A stretch of 64,000 nucleotides of DNA from Haloactinomyces albus (GTDB lineage Bacteria; Actinomycetota; Actinomycetes; Mycobacteriales; Pseudonocardiaceae). The DNA lies in NCBI RefSeq assembly GCF_031458135.1, contig NZ_JAVDXW010000001.1:1674001-1738000 (forward strand), in the 5' to 3' direction. Under the pieces are notes generated by a model. The model was not told the origin of the DNA and searched no databases. It saw only the letters and a program-made list of their open reading frames with translations. Position 1 is the stretch's first letter, and each line of letters starts with the position of its first letter. Below are positions 35,713 through 45,032 of the stretch, piece by piece. A program made the translations under genes and the position numbers.

Positions 35713-36840
35713 TCATGGGCGGGTTCGCCGCTCCCAGAATCCGGGTCCGACCGGCTCGATGAAGCCACCCCGGGCCACGAAGTACCCCTCCTCGTTGACC
35801 GTGATGGGCAGCTGCGGAAGGGGCCGGGCGGCCGGGCCGAAGATCGGCTTCGCCGATGCGGTGATGAGGAATTCGGACTGGTGGCACGGGCAGAGGGTGA
35901 TGTGGTTCTGCGAGTCGTACTGCGACGCCGGGCAGCCCAGATGCGTGCATATCTTGGAAAAGGCGTAGTAGTCGCCGTAGTTGAAGTCCTCCTGGCCGGG
36001 GCGTTTGGTGACCTCCGTGCCGGGGCGGAGTCGGATGAGCATCACCGGCGCGTCGGAGGCGCGCTCGGCGGCGAGCAACAGCTCCTTCTCGCCACGATCG
36101 GACTCCCGGAACGGGAACACGGTCATCATCGCGCCCGGCTGCATGTCCTCGGGCCGGACGCGATCGATCTCGCCGAGCACACCGCTCTGGCTGCGTAGAT
36201 AGACGGTCTCGCCGCCCAACGGCTTCCAGCCGGTGATCCACAGCGGGGCCTTGTCGCCGCCCGTCCACGGGTAGCGGACGAATCCGCCGATGGCCAGGAC
36301 GCCCGCGGCGGCGCCGAACAACCCGACGGCACCGAGCATGGCGCGCTTGATCAGCGGGCGGCGGGGAAGGTTGGTGTCCTCGCCGATCTCCTCGAAGTGG
36401 GCCACCGCCGTCTTGCGGGCAAGCTCGTCGGACGGACCGTCGTGGCGCTGCTGTACCGAGACCTCGTCCGGGAAGAACTTCTTGATGTGCATGATCACGC
36501 CGATACCCAGTGTCAGTACCGCGAGACCGAAGGCGCCTCCGACGACCGGGGTGTAGAGCGCGTAGAGCGTGTACCCGTCCTCGGACGGGCTCACGTACTC
36601 GTTCGGCCAGAGGCTGTATGCGAGCACGAACGCGATCGCGAGCAGTGCGGACAGCACGAACCACAGCGCAACCGACCACTCGGCCCGTTTCTCCGCCCGC
36701 TTCTCGGCTCGGGTCGTGGGTTCCGGTCGCCGGGGGGTGTTGGCCACGACCTCGACGTCGTCGAGGTCGCCCGCCAGCCGGGCCAGTTGCTCGCGGCTCA
36801 TGCCCGCCGGATCGCGTTTGCTCGGGTCGTCTCCGGTCAC
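35713..36840 (-). CDS. qcrA: Rieske iron-sulfur subunit of cytochrome bc complex
   Basis: 375 residues from GTG 36840, overlapping the qcrC stop (GTGA). Three N-terminal membrane helices (for example [20 protein letters not shown]) as in actinobacterial QcrA, then the Rieske domain with CTHLGCP near residue 305 and CPCHQSEF about 18 residues later: all four ligands and both disulfide cysteines are present. It passes electrons from menaquinol to the diheme cytochrome QcrC. Divergent from ctaC, about 490 bp apart counting qcrC's upstream gap. Confidence 0.95.
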   Translation of the reverse strand: MTGDDPSKRDPAGMSREQLARLAGDLDDVEVVANTPRRPEPTTRAEKRAEKRAEWSVALWFVLSALLAIAFVLAYSLWPNEYVSPSEDGYTLYALYTPVVGGAFGLAVLTLGIGVIMHIKKFFPDEVSVQQRHDGPSDELARKTAVAHFEEIGEDTNLPRRPLIKRAMLGAVGLFGAAAGVLAIGGFVRYPWTGGDKAPLWITGWKPLGGETVYLRSQSGVLGEIDRVRPEDMQPGAMMTVFPFRESDRGEKELLLAAERASDAPVMLIRLRPGTEVTKRPGQEDFNYGDYYAFSKICTHLGCPASQYDSQNHITLCPCHQSEFLITASAKPIFGPAARPLPQLPITVNEEGYFVARGGFIEPVGPGFWERRTRP

Positions 36841-37709
36841 GCTCTGGCTCCCAACCACGCAGTGATGCCGACCAGTGCCACCACACCCAACAGCCACGCG
36901 ACCACGCCCTCCGTGGTCGGGCCGAGCTCGCCGATGTTGAATCCTCCCGGGGTGTTTCGCTGGCCTCGGACCTCGAGGACGTAGGCGATGATGTCCTCCT
37001 TCTCCTTCGGGGTGAGCTGACGGTCACCGAACGCCGGCATGGCCTGCGGGCCGGTGAGCATCGCGGCATAGAGCTGGTCGGGAGTGGCCGTGCGCAGGAT
37101 GGGGGCGTACTTGCCCGAGGTCAGCGCGCCGCCGCGGCCGGTGAAGTTGTGGCAGGAAGCGCAATTGAGCCGGAACAGCAGGCCACCGCGGGCCGTGTCC
37201 TGGCCGACCAGCTCGGTACCGCTCCGCTGCGGTAGTTCCGGGCCTCCCCCGTGGGCCTGCACGTACGCGCCCAGCGCCAGCAGATTCCGCTCGCCCCGGA
37301 CGGTGTCCGGGTCGAACTCCGGGGGCGGCGGCTTGCGCACGGCCTGCGCCTCCTGGCGGGCCAGCGGCATGCGCCCGGTGGAGACCTGGAAGTAGACCGC
37401 GGCCTCGCCCACCCCGATCAGGCTCGGCCCGCGGTCCTGCACCCCCTGCAGGTTCTCCCCGTGGCAGCTGATGCAGCTGTTGTTGTAGAGCCGCCTGCCC
37501 TCGGCGAGCACCGTGTCCTGAGCGGTGACGACCTGCGGCTGCGGAACGAGCATCGTGTACAGCCCCCCGGTCGCCAGCAGGCCGATCGCGAGGGCGAGCC
37601 CACTGCGGAGCCTGCGGCGCAGCTTGCCGTCCGACTGTTGTTTCGACCGTCGTTTCGGCTGCCGTTTCGGCTGTCGCCACCGAGGGGACCGGGAGTCCGT
37701 GGAATCCAT
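36837..37709 (-). CDS. qcrC: Diheme cytochrome c subunit of bc complex
   Basis: 290 residues. A basic N-terminus and signal anchor ([20 protein letters not shown]) at 38-58, then two heme sites CISCH near 79 and CASCH near 183 with downstream Met ligands ([17 protein letters not shown]), and a C-terminal membrane helix ([20 protein letters not shown]). The fused diheme c is typical of actinobacterial bc-aa3 supercomplexes, which lack a soluble cytochrome c. Overlaps qcrA as GTGA. Confidence 0.96.
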   Translation of the reverse strand: MDSTDSRSPRWRQPKRQPKRRSKQQSDGKLRRRLRSGLALAIGLLATGGLYTMLVPQPQVVTAQDTVLAEGRRLYNNSCISCHGENLQGVQDRGPSLIGVGEAAVYFQVSTGRMPLARQEAQAVRKPPPPEFDPDTVRGERNLLALGAYVQAHGGGPELPQRSGTELVGQDTARGGLLFRLNCASCHNFTGRGGALTSGKYAPILRTATPDQLYAAMLTGPQAMPAFGDRQLTPKEKEDIIAYVLEVRGQRNTPGGFNIGELGPTTEGVVAWLLGVVALVGITAWLGARA

Positions 37710-38195
37710 TGTCGACGTTGTTCAGTCCTCGCAGTCGTGGCCGGAGGTGCGTGGCGGAAGCAGGAATCATCGCGGAGGCGCATACCCGTCGAGGGGCGCG
37801 ATCCGCGCATGACGCGGTTCAAGCATGCTCAAGGGCGCATACCCGCGCAAAAGGAAGCGCGCCGACAACCACCGATCAGGTGATTCTCGCGGTGGATTCG
37901 GTCGGGCAGCCCACAGCACATCCGGCGGAAAGATCCCGACGATACCGGCCAAGGTGCTCGGCACATCCCTCCACTGAGGACTCCAGCGCATCGACGCCCC
38001 GTGGCTTGTCGTTTTGACAGGGGGTAAAGGCGACACCACCCTGAGTGGGCGCAAAAGCCATCGTCAGGTGTGCTCTCCGGCAGGACCGAATCGCCGTCCG
38101 CGGTGGCGGCGAGACACGAGGGAATGCCGGACGGGCAAGCCATCCGCGCACATCGACCCGCAAGCAGTGCCCGGGACTTGCCCGGAGGAGGTTGC
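37710..38195. promoter_or_regulatory. Divergent regulatory region between qcrC and ctaC with direct repeats
   Basis: About 490 bp with no gene. The 12-mer GGCGCATACCCG occurs at 37777-37788 and again at 37834-37845, 57 bp apart, close to the qcrC side. It may be a regulator site for this respiratory cluster. No clear promoter hexamers found. Confidence 0.45.
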
Positions 38196-38849
38196 ATGCC
38201 CTTCCTGAAAGTGTTCAACCAGGTCTTCAGCGTGTGGGCAACGATCGCCGGGATCGTCTTCGCCCTGGTCACCGTCACCCTGCTCGTGGCGATCATCCGC
38301 AACCGGGCGAATCGGCGTGCGAATCCGCCGTTTCGGGCGTCGAAGAACAACCCCCTGGAAGTGGGCTACGTCGTGGTGCTCGCCGGGATCGCCGCCGCCC
38401 TGTTCTACGGCAGCTTCCAGGCGAACTCCGCCCTCAACCACGGCAAGGGCCTCGCGGCCGAGACGACCACTCCCGCCGCGCACATCGACGTCACCGCTTA
38501 CCGCTGGTGCTGGGAGTTCTCCTACCAGGAAGCGCCGGTGACCGTGACCGGCACCTGCACGGCCCGCGACTTCCCCACCGTGGTGGTACCGGCCGGTCGG
38601 CCGGTGGAGTTCAACATCACCTCGGAGGACGTGGTGCACGCGTTCTGGCTGCCCGACTTCGCCGTCAAACGTGATGCCTTTCCGGACCACGTGAACACGC
38701 TGCGGATGGTCTTCCCCGAGGAAGGTCGGTGGCGGGGACGCTGCTCCGAGTACTGCGGGACCCACCACGTCACCATGGACTTCTACGTGCGCGCGGTCTC
38801 CCCGGCCGAGTACCAGCAGTACCTGCAAAACGGCGGGGCGGCGGTATGA
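38196..38849 (+). CDS. ctaC: Cytochrome c oxidase subunit II (CuA)
   Basis: 217 residues from ATG 38196 with GGAGGAGG before it. Two membrane helices (about 10-34 and 56-75), then the cupredoxin domain with RWCWEFSY near 103, VVHAFWLPDF near 147 and CSEYCGTHHVTM at 183-194, so both Cys, the Glu, both His (148, 191) and Met 194 of the CuA site are present. Actinobacterial CtaC proteins usually have more than 300 residues and a lipobox; this one is short and has none. Overlaps ctaD as ATGA. Confidence 0.93.
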   Translation: MPFLKVFNQVFSVWATIAGIVFALVTVTLLVAIIRNRANRRANPPFRASKNNPLEVGYVVVLAGIAAALFYGSFQANSALNHGKGLAAETTTPAAHIDVTAYRWCWEFSYQEAPVTVTGTCTARDFPTVVVPAGRPVEFNITSEDVVHAFWLPDFAVKRDAFPDHVNTLRMVFPEEGRWRGRCSEYCGTHHVTMDFYVRAVSPAEYQQYLQNGGAAV

Positions 38850-40498
38850 CGACGACGGCGGGCCGATCCGCGCCCACCGAGCCCCGCCCCGGCGGTAAGG
38901 CGGGCTCGATCGTCGGCTGGCTGGCCAGCACCGATCACAAGCGGATCGGGCTGCTGACCCTGGGGACCTCGCTCGTGCTCATGCTGGTGGCCGGTGGTCT
39001 CGCGCTGGCCATGCGCGCCCAGCTCGCCCAGCCCCAGCTGGAGATACTGACCAACGACCGCTACAACCAGTTCTTCACCATCCACGGCTCGATGATGATC
39101 TACCTGGTCGTGACACCGTTCGCGATCGGAGCCGGGCTGTATCTCGTCCCCTTGCAGATCGGCGCCCCGAACGTCGCCGCGCCCCGGATGACCATGCTCT
39201 CCTACTGGCTCTACCTCACCGGTGCGGTGGTCATGCTCTCGGGATTCTCCGCCGACACCGGGGCCGCCGACCACGGCTGGTACGCCTACCCGCCGCTGGC
39301 CAGCAGCCGCTACACACCCGGGCAGGGAGTGACCCTGTGGATCGTCGGAGTGGCCCTGGCCAGCCTGGGCATCCTGCTGATGGCAGGCGCCGTGCTGTGG
39401 ACGGTGCTGCTCAAGCGCGCCCGGAACATGACCATGCTGCGGATGCCGGTGTTCAGCTGGTCGATCGTGGCCACGAACCTGATGGTGATCGGGGCGTTCC
39501 CGACACTGCTCGTCGCGGTGGGGATCCTCGGGGCGGGCCGGGTGTACCCGGATCTGTTCACCGAGAACGTGTGGAACATCGGCTACCAGCATCTCTTCTG
39601 GTTCTTCGGGCACCCCGTGGTCTACGTGATGTTCTTTCCGTTCGTCGGTGCGGTGGCCGAAGTGCTGGCCACGTTCGCGAGCCGCCGGTTCTTCGGCTAC
39701 AAGTTCCTCGTGCTGTCGCTGCTGCTGTTCTCGGCACTGTCGATGAGCGTGTGGGGCCACCACATGTTCACCACCGGCCAAGCGGCGAGCAACTACTACT
39801 CGCTGACCTCGATCCTGCTGGTGGTCCCGGCGGGCATCGAGTACTTCGACATGCTCGCCACGGTCGTCGGTGGACGGCTGCGGTTTCCCACGCCGATGCT
39901 GTTCGCGCTGGCGTTCCTTCCGCAGTTCCTCATCGGCGGCCTGACCGGCATCATGGTCGGCACCCCGGCGCTGGACTACCAGATGCAGGACAGCTACTTC
40001 CTCGTGGGGCACTGGCACTACACGCTCGCAGCGGGCAGCCTGTTCGGGCTGTTCGCCGGTGTGTACTTCTGGTTCCCCAAGGTCAGCGGCCGGCTGCTGC
40101 GCGAGGGACTGGGCAAGGCGCACTTCTGGTTGTGGATCGCAGGGACGAACCTGACGTTCCTGCCGATGTTCTGGCTCGGGCTGGAAGGCATGCCGCGACG
40201 AATCCCCAGCTACCTACCGCGGGACGGGTTCACCACCGAGAACCTCATCGCGAGCGCCGGTGCGGGCCTGCTGGGGGTGGGTGCGCTGGTGTTCCTGGCC
40301 AACGTCGTGGTCTCGCTGCGGCGCCCGCACCACGCCCCACCGGATCCCTGGCAGGGGCACACCCTGGAGTGGGCCACCTCCTCGCCGCCGCCGACGTTCA
40401 ACTTCAGCGAGCGCTACCCGATTCCGCCGGTGCACAGCTATGCCCCGCTGCTCGACCTGCGGGAGCAGGAGCAATCGACCCGGTCGGGGGTGGGATGA
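38846..40498 (+). CDS. ctaD: Heme-copper oxidase subunit I, atypical (proton-channel residues missing)
   Basis: 550 residues, twelve membrane helices. Heme and copper ligands are intact: His80 and His391 (low-spin heme), His389 (high-spin heme), His256, His305 and His306 (CuB), and Tyr260 of HPVVY for the His-Tyr link. But the D-channel Asp is Asn109 (GAPNVAAPRM), the Glu of HPEVY is Val258, and the K-channel Lys of the PTG[IV]K motif is Glu332 (VPAGIEYFDMLAT). Usual actinobacterial CtaD has all three. It is therefore an unusual paralogue: perhaps non-pumping, perhaps acting on nitric oxide or another substrate. Overlaps its neighbours by ATGA on both sides. Confidence 0.9.
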   Translation: MTTTAGRSAPTEPRPGGKAGSIVGWLASTDHKRIGLLTLGTSLVLMLVAGGLALAMRAQLAQPQLEILTNDRYNQFFTIHGSMMIYLVVTPFAIGAGLYLVPLQIGAPNVAAPRMTMLSYWLYLTGAVVMLSGFSADTGAADHGWYAYPPLASSRYTPGQGVTLWIVGVALASLGILLMAGAVLWTVLLKRARNMTMLRMPVFSWSIVATNLMVIGAFPTLLVAVGILGAGRVYPDLFTENVWNIGYQHLFWFFGHPVVYVMFFPFVGAVAEVLATFASRRFFGYKFLVLSLLLFSALSMSVWGHHMFTTGQAASNYYSLTSILLVVPAGIEYFDMLATVVGGRLRFPTPMLFALAFLPQFLIGGLTGIMVGTPALDYQMQDSYFLVGHWHYTLAAGSLFGLFAGVYFWFPKVSGRLLREGLGKAHFWLWIAGTNLTFLPMFWLGLEGMPRRIPSYLPRDGFTTENLIASAGAGLLGVGALVFLANVVVSLRRPHHAPPDPWQGHTLEWATSSPPPTFNFSERYPIPPVHSYAPLLDLREQEQSTRSGVG

Positions 40499-41070
40499 AG
40501 CCGTCACACGCCGTCGTCGGCGGGTGGGCAGCGGGCAACCTCGTGCTCGCCCTGATCCTCCTGTTCGCATTCCGGCCCGAGGGGTTCCTGGAGCAGCTGC
40601 TCTACATCTGGTCGAGCGCCCTCGTCGCGGGATTCGGGGTGGTCGTCCTGCTGGTGACGCGGTCGGGACGGGTCGGTGTGCAGCAGCGGCAGCCGAGACG
40701 CGCCACCGCCGGGGTATTCGCCGCGCTCGGGATAGCGGTGGGGCTGACCGGTTTCGCCTACGGCTGGTGGCTGTCGGTGATCGCGTTCTACCCGCTGGTG
40801 CTGGCGGTGTGGCTGCTGCGTGGCGAACGGCTGCACCGCCGAGCGCGCCCGTGGCCCGCCGCGCTCGGCGACACCGAGCCCGCGGGCCCGCCGCGCTTCG
40901 TGCATCAGGGCGCCTCCCTCGGCGCCACGACATCGGTACCCGCGGAGCACGCCGCGCACGGACCGCCCCGGCCTCCACCCCCGCGACCGTCGCATCGACT
41001 GCGCAAGGCCGCCTTGCTGATCGCCGGAGCGCGTGCAGCCGGGAAAATGCTGAGGAGGCGCAGGCGATGA
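40495..41070 (+). CDS. Membrane protein of the respiratory cluster, function unknown
   Basis: 191 residues from ATG 40495 (ATGA overlap with ctaD). Four hydrophobic helices (VVGGWAAGNLVLALILLFAF; LLYIWSSALVAGFGVVVLLV; TAGVFAALGIAVGLTGFAYG; LSVIAFYPLVLAVWLL) then a Pro-, His- and Arg-rich tail ending in RRRRR. It takes the place where a small subunit IV (CtaF) or subunit III would be expected, but has no resemblance to subunit III, which has seven helices. Overlaps the next gene as ATGA. Confidence 0.8.
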   Translation: MKPSHAVVGGWAAGNLVLALILLFAFRPEGFLEQLLYIWSSALVAGFGVVVLLVTRSGRVGVQQRQPRRATAGVFAALGIAVGLTGFAYGWWLSVIAFYPLVLAVWLLRGERLHRRARPWPAALGDTEPAGPPRFVHQGASLGATTSVPAEHAAHGPPRPPPPRPSHRLRKAALLIAGARAAGKMLRRRRR

Positions 41071-41750
41071 GCGCGCACATGGTGCACATGGCGATGATGG
41101 GGTTGCTCGTCTCGGTCGCCGCGCCGACGCTGCTGCTCGTGCTCGCCCGCATCGCCCCGCGACTGGACCGCTGGACCGTGCCCGCCGCGGTGGTTCTGCC
41201 CGGCTTCGTCCTCCTGCATGCGGCCGTCACCGTCTGGGATCACAGCGCTCGACTTCCTCCCCTGCTCGACGCGGCAATGCCGGTCGCGATGCTCGGCGGA
41301 GCAGTGCTGTTCTGGGCGCCGGTTCTGGGAGCCCGGCATCGGCTGCCGGACACCGGTCGCACGTTGTACCTGTACACCGCCATGCCGCTGCTGGATCTGG
41401 CCGGAGTCTGGCTCGTCGTCGTCGGCGACAGCGCAGGCGGACTGTCCATGATCGCCGGGATGCTGCCGCTGGGAGTGATCGCTGTGGTCGTCACCTGGAA
41501 CTGGATCCACCGCGAGGAGCGGCGTGCCGTGGCCGAGGAGCCTGCCCACAGCGCTGACGGGCCCGCCTATGACACGGCCGCGCTGTCCGCAGTGGAAGGA
41601 GGGACGAGCATGGGCGTGCACACTCGGACCGAGTTCCCGCCGCGGGAGGGCCGAGCCCGGGGAGGACGAGGGCGGGAGGCCCGAAGTCGGGACCACCGGC
41701 ACCGGGAGCACCGGCTGCAGGACCACCGGCACCGGGACCGGACATGGTGA
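41067..41750 (+). CDS. CtaG-like membrane protein with His-rich tail
   Basis: 227 residues from ATG 41067. Five or so membrane helices, starting MSAHMVHMAMMGLLVSVAAP with three Met and two His in the first ten, as in the CtaG (caa3-type assembly) family. After residue 155 comes a soluble tail that ends DHRHREHRLQDHRHRDRTW, rich in HxH. It may bind copper and help load CuA or CuB. The tail is encoded by a short tandem repeat of GACCACCGGCACCGGGA type (41689-41742) and overlaps qcrB. Confidence 0.65.
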   Translation: MSAHMVHMAMMGLLVSVAAPTLLLVLARIAPRLDRWTVPAAVVLPGFVLLHAAVTVWDHSARLPPLLDAAMPVAMLGGAVLFWAPVLGARHRLPDTGRTLYLYTAMPLLDLAGVWLVVVGDSAGGLSMIAGMLPLGVIAVVVTWNWIHREERRAVAEEPAHSADGPAYDTAALSAVEGGTSMGVHTRTEFPPREGRARGGRGREARSRDHRHREHRLQDHRHRDRTW

Positions 41751-43255
41751 GGCGCACCGGCGGCCTCAAGCGGGCCATCGCCAATCGCATCGCCGAGGGA
41801 CTCGACCAGCGCTACCAACTGTCCGGGGCGCTGCGCAAGGAGTCCTCGCACGTCTTCCCCAAGCACCACTCGTTCCTGTGGGGCGAGTTGGCGCTGTACT
41901 CCTTCGTGGTGCTGGTGCTGTCCGGGACCTTCCTGGCGCTGTTCTTCGTCCCGGACACCAGCGAGGTCGTCTACACCGGCCCGTACGAACCCTTGCGGGG
42001 CCTGCACGCCTCCCGGGCCTACCAGTCGGCGCTCAAGATCTCCTTCGAGGTGCGCGGCGGCTTGTTCATCCGCCAACTGCACCACTGGGCCGCGCTGGTG
42101 TTCGTCGCGACGATCGTGCTGCACATGGCCCGCAACTTCTTCACCGGCGCTTTCCGCAAGCCACGCGAGTTCACCTGGCTCACCGGCGTGGCACTGCTCA
42201 TGATCTCGCTCGTGGAGGGCTACACCGGCTACTCCATGCTCGACGACCTGCTGTCCGGCATCGGCGTGCGGATCATCTCCGGGTTGCTGCTGTCCGTACC
42301 GGTCGTCGGCACGTGGCTGCACTGGCTCGTCTTCGGCGGCGAGTTCGAGGGCGATATCTGGATCTCCCGATTCTTCGTCGGCCACGTGTTCCTGCTGCCC
42401 GGCCTCCTGTTCGCGCTGATCGCGGTGCACCTGGCGCTGGTGTGGTATCAGAAGCACACCCAGTTCCCCGGGCCGGGCGCGCGCGAATCCAACGTCGTGG
42501 GCGATCGCACCGCACCCGGCTTCGGCGGCCGAACCCTGGCGAACGGGATCTGCGTCCTCGGTGTGCTCGCGCTGCTGGGCGCGTTCTTCCAGATCAACCC
42601 GATCTTCCTCTGGGGTCCGTACACCCCGGCCCAAATCTCCACCGGCGTGCAGCCGGACTGGTACATCGCTTTCTTCATCGGCGCCCTGCGGCTGTTCCCG
42701 CCCTGGAGCATCCATCTGGGGCCGTACACCATCCCGGCGCCGTTCTGGCCGGGCCTCGTACTGCCACTGCTGATGTTCCTGCTCCTGGCCATCCACCCGT
42801 TCTACGAGCAGTGGTCCACCAAGGACCGCCGCAGGCACCACCTCCTCCAGCGGCCGCGGGACAATCCGGTCCGCACCGGCCTGGGCGCGATGGCACTCAC
42901 CTTCTACCTGGTGCTGTTCATCGCCGGGGGCGACGACATCCACGCGATCGCGTTCAACATCCCCTTCGAGTGGTTCGTGTGGGGCGGGCGGATCGGCCTG
43001 CTCCTGCTGCCGCCGCTCGCCTACGTCATCACCCACCGGATCTGCCGCGGGCTGCAGCGCGCCGACCGGGACACGCTCGAACGCGGCATCCGCACCGGCC
43101 TGCTGCGGGAGCGCCGGGACGGGGTGTTCGTCGAGGTGCGCCAGCCGCCGGGCGGGGTGGACCACGAGGATCGCCCCGTGCCCATGGAATACGGCGGAGC
43201 CCGGGTCGACCGGGGCGTCGCGGCGCGTGCGGAAGGCGACGAGCGTCCCGAGTGA
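41744..43255 (+). CDS. qcrB: Cytochrome b subunit of bc complex
   Basis: 503 residues from ATG 41744. Four heme-ligating His on two helices: QLHHWAALVFVATIVLHMAR (about 110-130) and GHVFLLPGLLFALIAVHLAL (about 213-233). The quinol-site motif is PDWY at about 305 (QPDWYIAFFIGALRLFPPW), the actinobacterial form of PEWY. Eight or nine membrane helices and a C-terminal cytoplasmic tail as in QcrB. It oxidises menaquinol. It is separated from qcrCA by the oxidase genes, unlike the usual ctaE-qcrCAB order. Confidence 0.96.
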   Translation: MVRRTGGLKRAIANRIAEGLDQRYQLSGALRKESSHVFPKHHSFLWGELALYSFVVLVLSGTFLALFFVPDTSEVVYTGPYEPLRGLHASRAYQSALKISFEVRGGLFIRQLHHWAALVFVATIVLHMARNFFTGAFRKPREFTWLTGVALLMISLVEGYTGYSMLDDLLSGIGVRIISGLLLSVPVVGTWLHWLVFGGEFEGDIWISRFFVGHVFLLPGLLFALIAVHLALVWYQKHTQFPGPGARESNVVGDRTAPGFGGRTLANGICVLGVLALLGAFFQINPIFLWGPYTPAQISTGVQPDWYIAFFIGALRLFPPWSIHLGPYTIPAPFWPGLVLPLLMFLLLAIHPFYEQWSTKDRRRHHLLQRPRDNPVRTGLGAMALTFYLVLFIAGGDDIHAIAFNIPFEWFVWGGRIGLLLLPPLAYVITHRICRGLQRADRDTLERGIRTGLLRERRDGVFVEVRQPPGGVDHEDRPVPMEYGGARVDRGVAARAEGDERPE

Positions 43256-43360
43256 ACCGCCTCGGTGGGGCGGACGTGTTGCCGGAAACTTCCGCCCCTG
43301 CGCGCTCGGATGCTCGATCGGCCATGCATAGCGTGAGTGCCTGCGGGTACATAACCGGGT

Positions 43361-44974
43361 ATGCCGAGACACCGGACAGACGTGGACGGCCTGCGCCGAG
43401 CGGCCCGCCCGCGCACCACGGCGCTGGCCGTCACGCTGATTGGTCTGGTGGTCCTGGTCACCGGTTGCGGTTCCGGACAGCTCGGCAGGCGGCACCTGCA
43501 GCGGATCGGCAGCGGCTCCGAAGGCCAGGTGGGCAGCATGCTGGTCCGCGACGCCACGTTCGCCTATGACCACCCGATCGAAGGTAACGCCGTCTACCAA
43601 CCGGGTGAGTCGGTCGCTGTGCGGGCGACCATCGTCAACGAGGGCAGCACCACGGATCGGCTGGTGTCGGTGAGCAGTCCGATCGCCGATGAGGGCCTTG
43701 TCCGCGGAGAGCACACCATCCCCGGCGGACATACCCTCACGGCCGGCTACACCGAGCCCGTCGCCTCGATCACACTGCCCAACACGACCTCGATCGACCT
43801 GCGGCTGCTCGGCCTGAACACGGCACTCCGATCCGGCCCCACCTACCCCGTCGTCTTCACTTTCGCCCGTGCCGGTGAGATCCGCATCGAGTTGCGGGTG
43901 GACAACCCGGACGTGCCCGGTGAGTACTGCCCGCTGCCGCCGAACGGGAAGGCGCCGAAGGTGCTCACCGCTCCGCCCGGCCGCGGCCCGATACCACCCA
44001 GGAATCCCCTGCCGGACTGCGCCGCCATTCCCACGAGCATCCCCACGGTTCAGCTGCTCGACGTCGAGGGCCCGCTGCTCCGGCCCACCTGGGCCACCGA
44101 GCACGATGTGCTGCTCGGCTTCATCGAGAAGGACGGCCGGCGGCTGGTCCGGGTGGACCCCGAGACCGGCGAGACCCTCCGCGCGCGCGAGCTCGAGAAT
44201 GCCGGGGAGGACTTCGGACTGATCCCGCAACCCGACGAGCGAGTGGCCCTGCCGCTGACCGAGCCCGGCCGAGTTGCCCTGCTCGACACCGAGTCCCTGG
44301 TGGAGGTCGGCGGCATCGATGCGGTCCCGGCCCCGTCTCGGGTGACGGTGGACGAGCTTTCGAAGACGCTGTTCGTCCTCTCCGAGGACGGTTCGACGGT
44401 GACCGGTGTGGACTACGAGCGGCAAGAAGTGCTGTTCCGGCAAGAGGTGCAGGCAGGGCCGGAGGCAGTGGTGGCTCCGGGCAACGACACCGAACCCTCG
44501 TTCTGGCTGGTCACTCCGGAGGGCTTCACCTATTTCCACGGGGAGCAACCGGAACCGATGGGCACGCTGCGGGTCCCGCTGAGCCACAAGACCTTCAGCT
44601 CGGACGACACCGTGCCGAAGAGCGCTTACTTCGCCGAGGAAGGCTCCAGCCGAGTGCAGCTCGTGGAGGGGGACTCGCGAGGCGGATTGGAGGTCGTGGA
44701 AAGCAACGACTTCGGCGAGACGATCGAGCACGTCGAGGCCGAGCCCGAAGAGGAGCACCGCGTGTACGCGGTGACCGCCACGAAACTGATCAGCATGCGG
44801 TACGATTCCCTCGAGGTCATCACCACGACCGAGTACCGCAGCACGCTCGAACGGGCCGGCCTCGGCCATGCCCGGATCTCGGATCTCACCGTCGGGGACG
44901 ACTATCTGTATCTGGCGGTGGAGGGCGAGCCGTACGTGCTGAAGATCAGGAAGGAAGAGTCGCTGACCGAATGA
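43361..44974 (+). CDS. Lipoprotein with PCuAC-like domain and beta-propeller-like repeats
   Basis: 537 residues. Signal peptide ending in a lipobox LVTGCGSG (Cys near residue 36). Residues 55-180 resemble the PCu(A)C copper-chaperone fold (GNAVYQPGESVAVRATIVNE, DRLVSVSSPIADEG), but the H(M)x10Mx21HxM copper ligands are not seen. Residues 215-535 contain repeated short strand motifs (for example RRLVRVDPETGETLRARELE), suggesting a propeller. Anchored outside the membrane, it could assist assembly of the oxidase upstream. Separated from qcrB by 105 bp. Confidence 0.72.
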   Translation: MPRHRTDVDGLRRAARPRTTALAVTLIGLVVLVTGCGSGQLGRRHLQRIGSGSEGQVGSMLVRDATFAYDHPIEGNAVYQPGESVAVRATIVNEGSTTDRLVSVSSPIADEGLVRGEHTIPGGHTLTAGYTEPVASITLPNTTSIDLRLLGLNTALRSGPTYPVVFTFARAGEIRIELRVDNPDVPGEYCPLPPNGKAPKVLTAPPGRGPIPPRNPLPDCAAIPTSIPTVQLLDVEGPLLRPTWATEHDVLLGFIEKDGRRLVRVDPETGETLRARELENAGEDFGLIPQPDERVALPLTEPGRVALLDTESLVEVGGIDAVPAPSRVTVDELSKTLFVLSEDGSTVTGVDYERQEVLFRQEVQAGPEAVVAPGNDTEPSFWLVTPEGFTYFHGEQPEPMGTLRVPLSHKTFSSDDTVPKSAYFAEEGSSRVQLVEGDSRGGLEVVESNDFGETIEHVEAEPEEEHRVYAVTATKLISMRYDSLEVITTTEYRSTLERAGLGHARISDLTVGDDYLYLAVEGEPYVLKIRKEESLTE

Positions 44975-45032
44975 GGACCTCGACGCTTCCTCGGTCTCCT
45001 CGTGGCGACCCTCTCCCGCACCGGCCGACCAG

